Source of the DNA: an uncultured Methylophaga sp.
GTDB taxonomy: Bacteria > Pseudomonadota > Gammaproteobacteria > Nitrosococcales > Methylophagaceae
Assembly (NCBI GenBank): GCA_913055695.1
Contig: CAJXKF010000005.1
Location: 62,001 to 126,000 of the forward strand
Length of the DNA stretch: 64,000 nucleotides
Reading direction: 5' to 3'
Below the pieces are notes generated by a model. It did not search any database. It was not told the origin of the DNA and saw only the letters and a program-made list of their open reading frames with translations. Position numbers and translations under genes: made by a program. Of the stretch, positions 62,373 to 64,000 are shown piece by piece (the first letter of the stretch is position 1; the number at the start of each line of letters is the position of its first letter).

Positions 62373-63170
62373 ATGAAACCCTTGTTCTCCACCCAATTAC
62401 CCTGTCTGCTTTTGTTGTCGGCTTTGACCGGATCTGTTCAGGCTGACAAGCCTCACTGGCAGAAAAACGATTACATCCTCGACAGTTTCGTGGATATCTC
62501 GCTGAACCGCGAACATGGCGGACGCAGTGGACAGGTCACTAAATGGTTGCGGCCAGTCCGGTATCAGATTGTTGATAGAACTGGAGATCAGCAGTTGCAT
62601 CAAAAAATGGTAGCTGCGCACCTCTACCACCTTTCTTTCATCACCGGACTCGATATCAAGCCTGCGACCAACACAGAAAAGGCTAACCTGCATATTATTT
62701 TCGGTTCAGAGCAGGATTTGGACAAGGCTTTGCTGAATGATTTCGGCCTCAGCAATGACACTTTCCGTCAGCAAATCGCTCACAGCAGTGTCTGCATTGC
62801 GCGAGTTAAAGCTTCAGCAAAGGGGGAAATTACCAGCGCGGGGGTGATCATCCCGGTGGATCGGGCACGGGCTCATGGCAAGCTGATGAGCTGTGTTGTG
62901 GAGGAGCTGACCCAGGTGCTTGGGCTGGTTAATGACTCAAGCCGGGTTTTCCCTTCCATCTTCAATGACCGCTCATACAATGACTTTCTCAGCGGTCTGG
63001 ATTATGTCCTGCTGAAATTGCTCTATGAACCGGGGATCAGAGCAGGTATGACTGAAACTGGACTCAGAAAAAAACTGGACATCATTCTGTCTCAGCCCGC
63101 TTTCCAGCCTGTAATTGATACCGCGGACCAGGCGGTGAGACAACATAGCCTGGAAAACTGGCTGAATTGA
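62373..63170 (+). CDS. DUF2927 protein, exported
   Basis: 265 residues with a signal peptide ending near SVQA. DUF2927 marks are the SVCIARVKASAKGEI region and CVVEELTQVLGLVNDS, followed by VFPSIFNDRSYNDFL. Function unknown; it may be a zincin-like metalloprotease relative in which the EELTQ segment takes the place of HExxH, so catalysis is doubtful. The 166 bases between the tRNA and this gene hold no supported feature. Confidence 0.85.
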   Translation: MKPLFSTQLPCLLLLSALTGSVQADKPHWQKNDYILDSFVDISLNREHGGRSGQVTKWLRPVRYQIVDRTGDQQLHQKMVAAHLYHLSFITGLDIKPATNTEKANLHIIFGSEQDLDKALLNDFGLSNDTFRQQIAHSSVCIARVKASAKGEITSAGVIIPVDRARAHGKLMSCVVEELTQVLGLVNDSSRVFPSIFNDRSYNDFLSGLDYVLLKLLYEPGIRAGMTETGLRKKLDIILSQPAFQPVIDTADQAVRQHSLENWLN

Positions 63171-63182
63171 CAGGTAAAAAAA

Positions 63183-63206
63183 AAGGGCCCTGCAAGCAGG
63201 GCCCTT
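63183..63206. terminator. Bidirectional terminator between the DUF2927 and OmpA-family genes
   Basis: Stem AAGGGCCCTGC / GCAGGGCCCTT (11 bases each, 63183-63193 and 63196-63206), loop AA. A nine-A run on its left gives a strong U-run for the minus-strand gene; the plus-strand T-run is short. Confidence 0.85.
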
Positions 63207-63231
63207 CATAAGTGAACTTGGTGTTTACTTA

Positions 63232-64000
63232 TTATTGGTTAACATCAAACTCCACACGACGGTTCAGTGCGCGACCGGCGTCGGTGCTGTTGTCAGCAAT
63301 CGGGAAGTTTTCACCCAGACCTACTGGTACCAGGTAACGACCGTCGATGCCATTTGCAGTCAGGAAATCAACTACAGATTGGGCACGACGTTGTGACAGG
63401 TCCTGGTTATAAGCTTCGGTACCGATGCTGTCAGTGTGACCTTCAACGCGTACTTCAACGATTTGGTCAGTTTCTTTCAGCAGGGTAACAGCTTCTTGCA
63501 GGGTGTCTTTCGCTTCAGGAGTCAGTGTTGCTTTATCAAACTCGAAGTGAACGTCTGTCAGCGTCAGCAGGTTTTCACCTGGCAGCGGGCAGCCGTCTTG
63601 GTCAACGATGACACCTTCCGGGGTACCTGGACACAGATCGAGGTAATCAGCGACTGCGTCGTTATCAGAATCCAGCGGACAGCCCACGCGGTCAACGGTT
63701 ACACCTTCCGGTGTGTTACGGCAAAGGTCGATACCGTCGTAGACGCCATCACCATCAGTGTCGTAGGCACAGCCATTTTGATCCAGTAACGCGCCCGGTG
63801 GTGGTTCAACAGCACATACTGGCTCTTCAACCATAGGCTCTTTGGCCTCAGCTTCGTGAGGGCAGAGCAACAGACCGAGCATACCGCCTACTGCGGCACC
63901 ACCGGCGACACCAGAGCCACCGTCAACAGCTGCAGTTGCAGCACCACCAACCAGAGCACCACCAGCGGCACACATGAAGTTTTTACCTGCATCACGTTTG
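63232..64000 (-). CDS. OmpA-family protein with thrombospondin type 3-like repeats (5' partial)
   Basis: The frame is open to the right edge: codons for KRDAGKNF precede the Met at 63975, so the start is outside. A Gly/Ala-rich segment that may be a glycine-zipper membrane stretch (GGALVGGAATAAVDGGSGVAGG) is followed by acidic repeats DTDGDGVYDGIDLC..TPEGV and DSDNDAVADYLDLCPGTPEGV, thrombospondin type 3-like calcium-binding motifs, and a C-terminal OmpA domain (FEFDKATLTPEAKDTL, EVRVEGHTDSIG, RRVEFDVNQ) that binds peptidoglycan. The overall role is probably cell-envelope linkage. Confidence 0.9.
   Translation of the reverse strand, partial: KRDAGKNFMCAAGGALVGGAATAAVDGGSGVAGGAAVGGMLGLLLCPHEAEAKEPMVEEPVCAVEPPPGALLDQNGCAYDTDGDGVYDGIDLCRNTPEGVTVDRVGCPLDSDNDAVADYLDLCPGTPEGVIVDQDGCPLPGENLLTLTDVHFEFDKATLTPEAKDTLQEAVTLLKETDQIVEVRVEGHTDSIGTEAYNQDLSQRRAQSVVDFLTANGIDGRYLVPVGLGENFPIADNSTDAGRALNRRVEFDVNQ

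Noticed and set aside
1..64000. CRISPR array, insertion sequence or prophage
   Set aside because: No regularly spaced repeats, transposase or phage genes could be found on either strand.

Overview
The window reads as chromosome of a gammaproteobacterial methylotroph, most like Methylophaga or a close relative (inference from gene content; no 16S rRNA or taxonomic marker was searched). The supporting content is a PQQ alcohol dehydrogenase of the methanol/ethanol type with its own periplasmic binding protein and cytochromes, a long-form 6-phosphogluconate dehydrogenase next to sugar-phosphate and glycogen functions, SoxCD-type sulfur oxidation, and gammaproteobacterial housekeeping genes (guaBA, xseA, rplM-rpsI, lpxL, waaA, trhP, mltF, engB). 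GC looks near 50 percent and even throughout. I saw no insertion sequence, prophage, integrase, CRISPR array or rRNA.

Layout. 1-7526: a hybrid sensor kinase entering from the left edge, an M23 peptidase and xseA on the minus strand, then guaB-guaA. 7875-9308: a DUF4396 membrane protein. 9475-19401 (minus strand): a respiratory block of nine overlapping genes running ctaD, ctaE, a small membrane protein, a lipoprotein cytochrome c, a PQQ dehydrogenase, its MxaJ/XoxJ-like partner, another cytochrome c, ctaC with fused cytochrome c, and ctaG; a metallo-beta-lactamase/rhodanese protein lies just downstream. 19788-24638 (plus): acyP behind a structured leader, then small membrane and lipoprotein genes. 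24892-28281: a PsiE-like gene, then a ModE-type regulator and modABC, with two matching operator-like palindromes. 28342-34762 (minus): gnd coupled to a nucleotidyltransferase gene, then two groups of genes each preceded by a Fur-box-like site (porin, FMN-binding and PepSY proteins; three small proteins), and slp. 34852-39010: rbgA and a very large HD-GYP sensor. 39146-46834: efpL, ybaN-like, nitroreductase, hopJ-like, serA, dld, uppP, rplM-rpsI and a PagL-like protein. 46835-52426: lpxL, waaA, tadA, trhP, mltF. 52477-57021 (minus): cytochrome c4, resB, ccsB and dsbA, a System II cytochrome c maturation group. 57110-62026: engB, soxC, soxD-like and glgP. The end holds tRNA-Arg(CCG), a DUF2927 protein and an OmpA-family protein that runs off the right edge.

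How it fits together. The 10.9-19.4 kb block could carry electrons from a PQQ alcohol dehydrogenase with a lanthanide-type Asp-x-Asp site through cytochromes c to a dedicated heme-copper oxidase. Cytochromes made in this window (at least seven c-type heme sites) would need the ResB/CcsB and DsbA proteins encoded at 52-56 kb. ModABC supplies molybdate, needed by the SoxC molybdoenzyme. The most unusual signals are (1) the oxidase subunit I, which keeps all heme and copper ligands but lacks the D-channel glutamate and the K-channel lysine, (2) the Fur-box-associated porin/flavinylated protein/PepSY operon, (3) the HD-GYP protein with a solute-binding domain apparently nested in a Cache domain and a large insertion in its catalytic domain, and (4) the structured leader of acyP.
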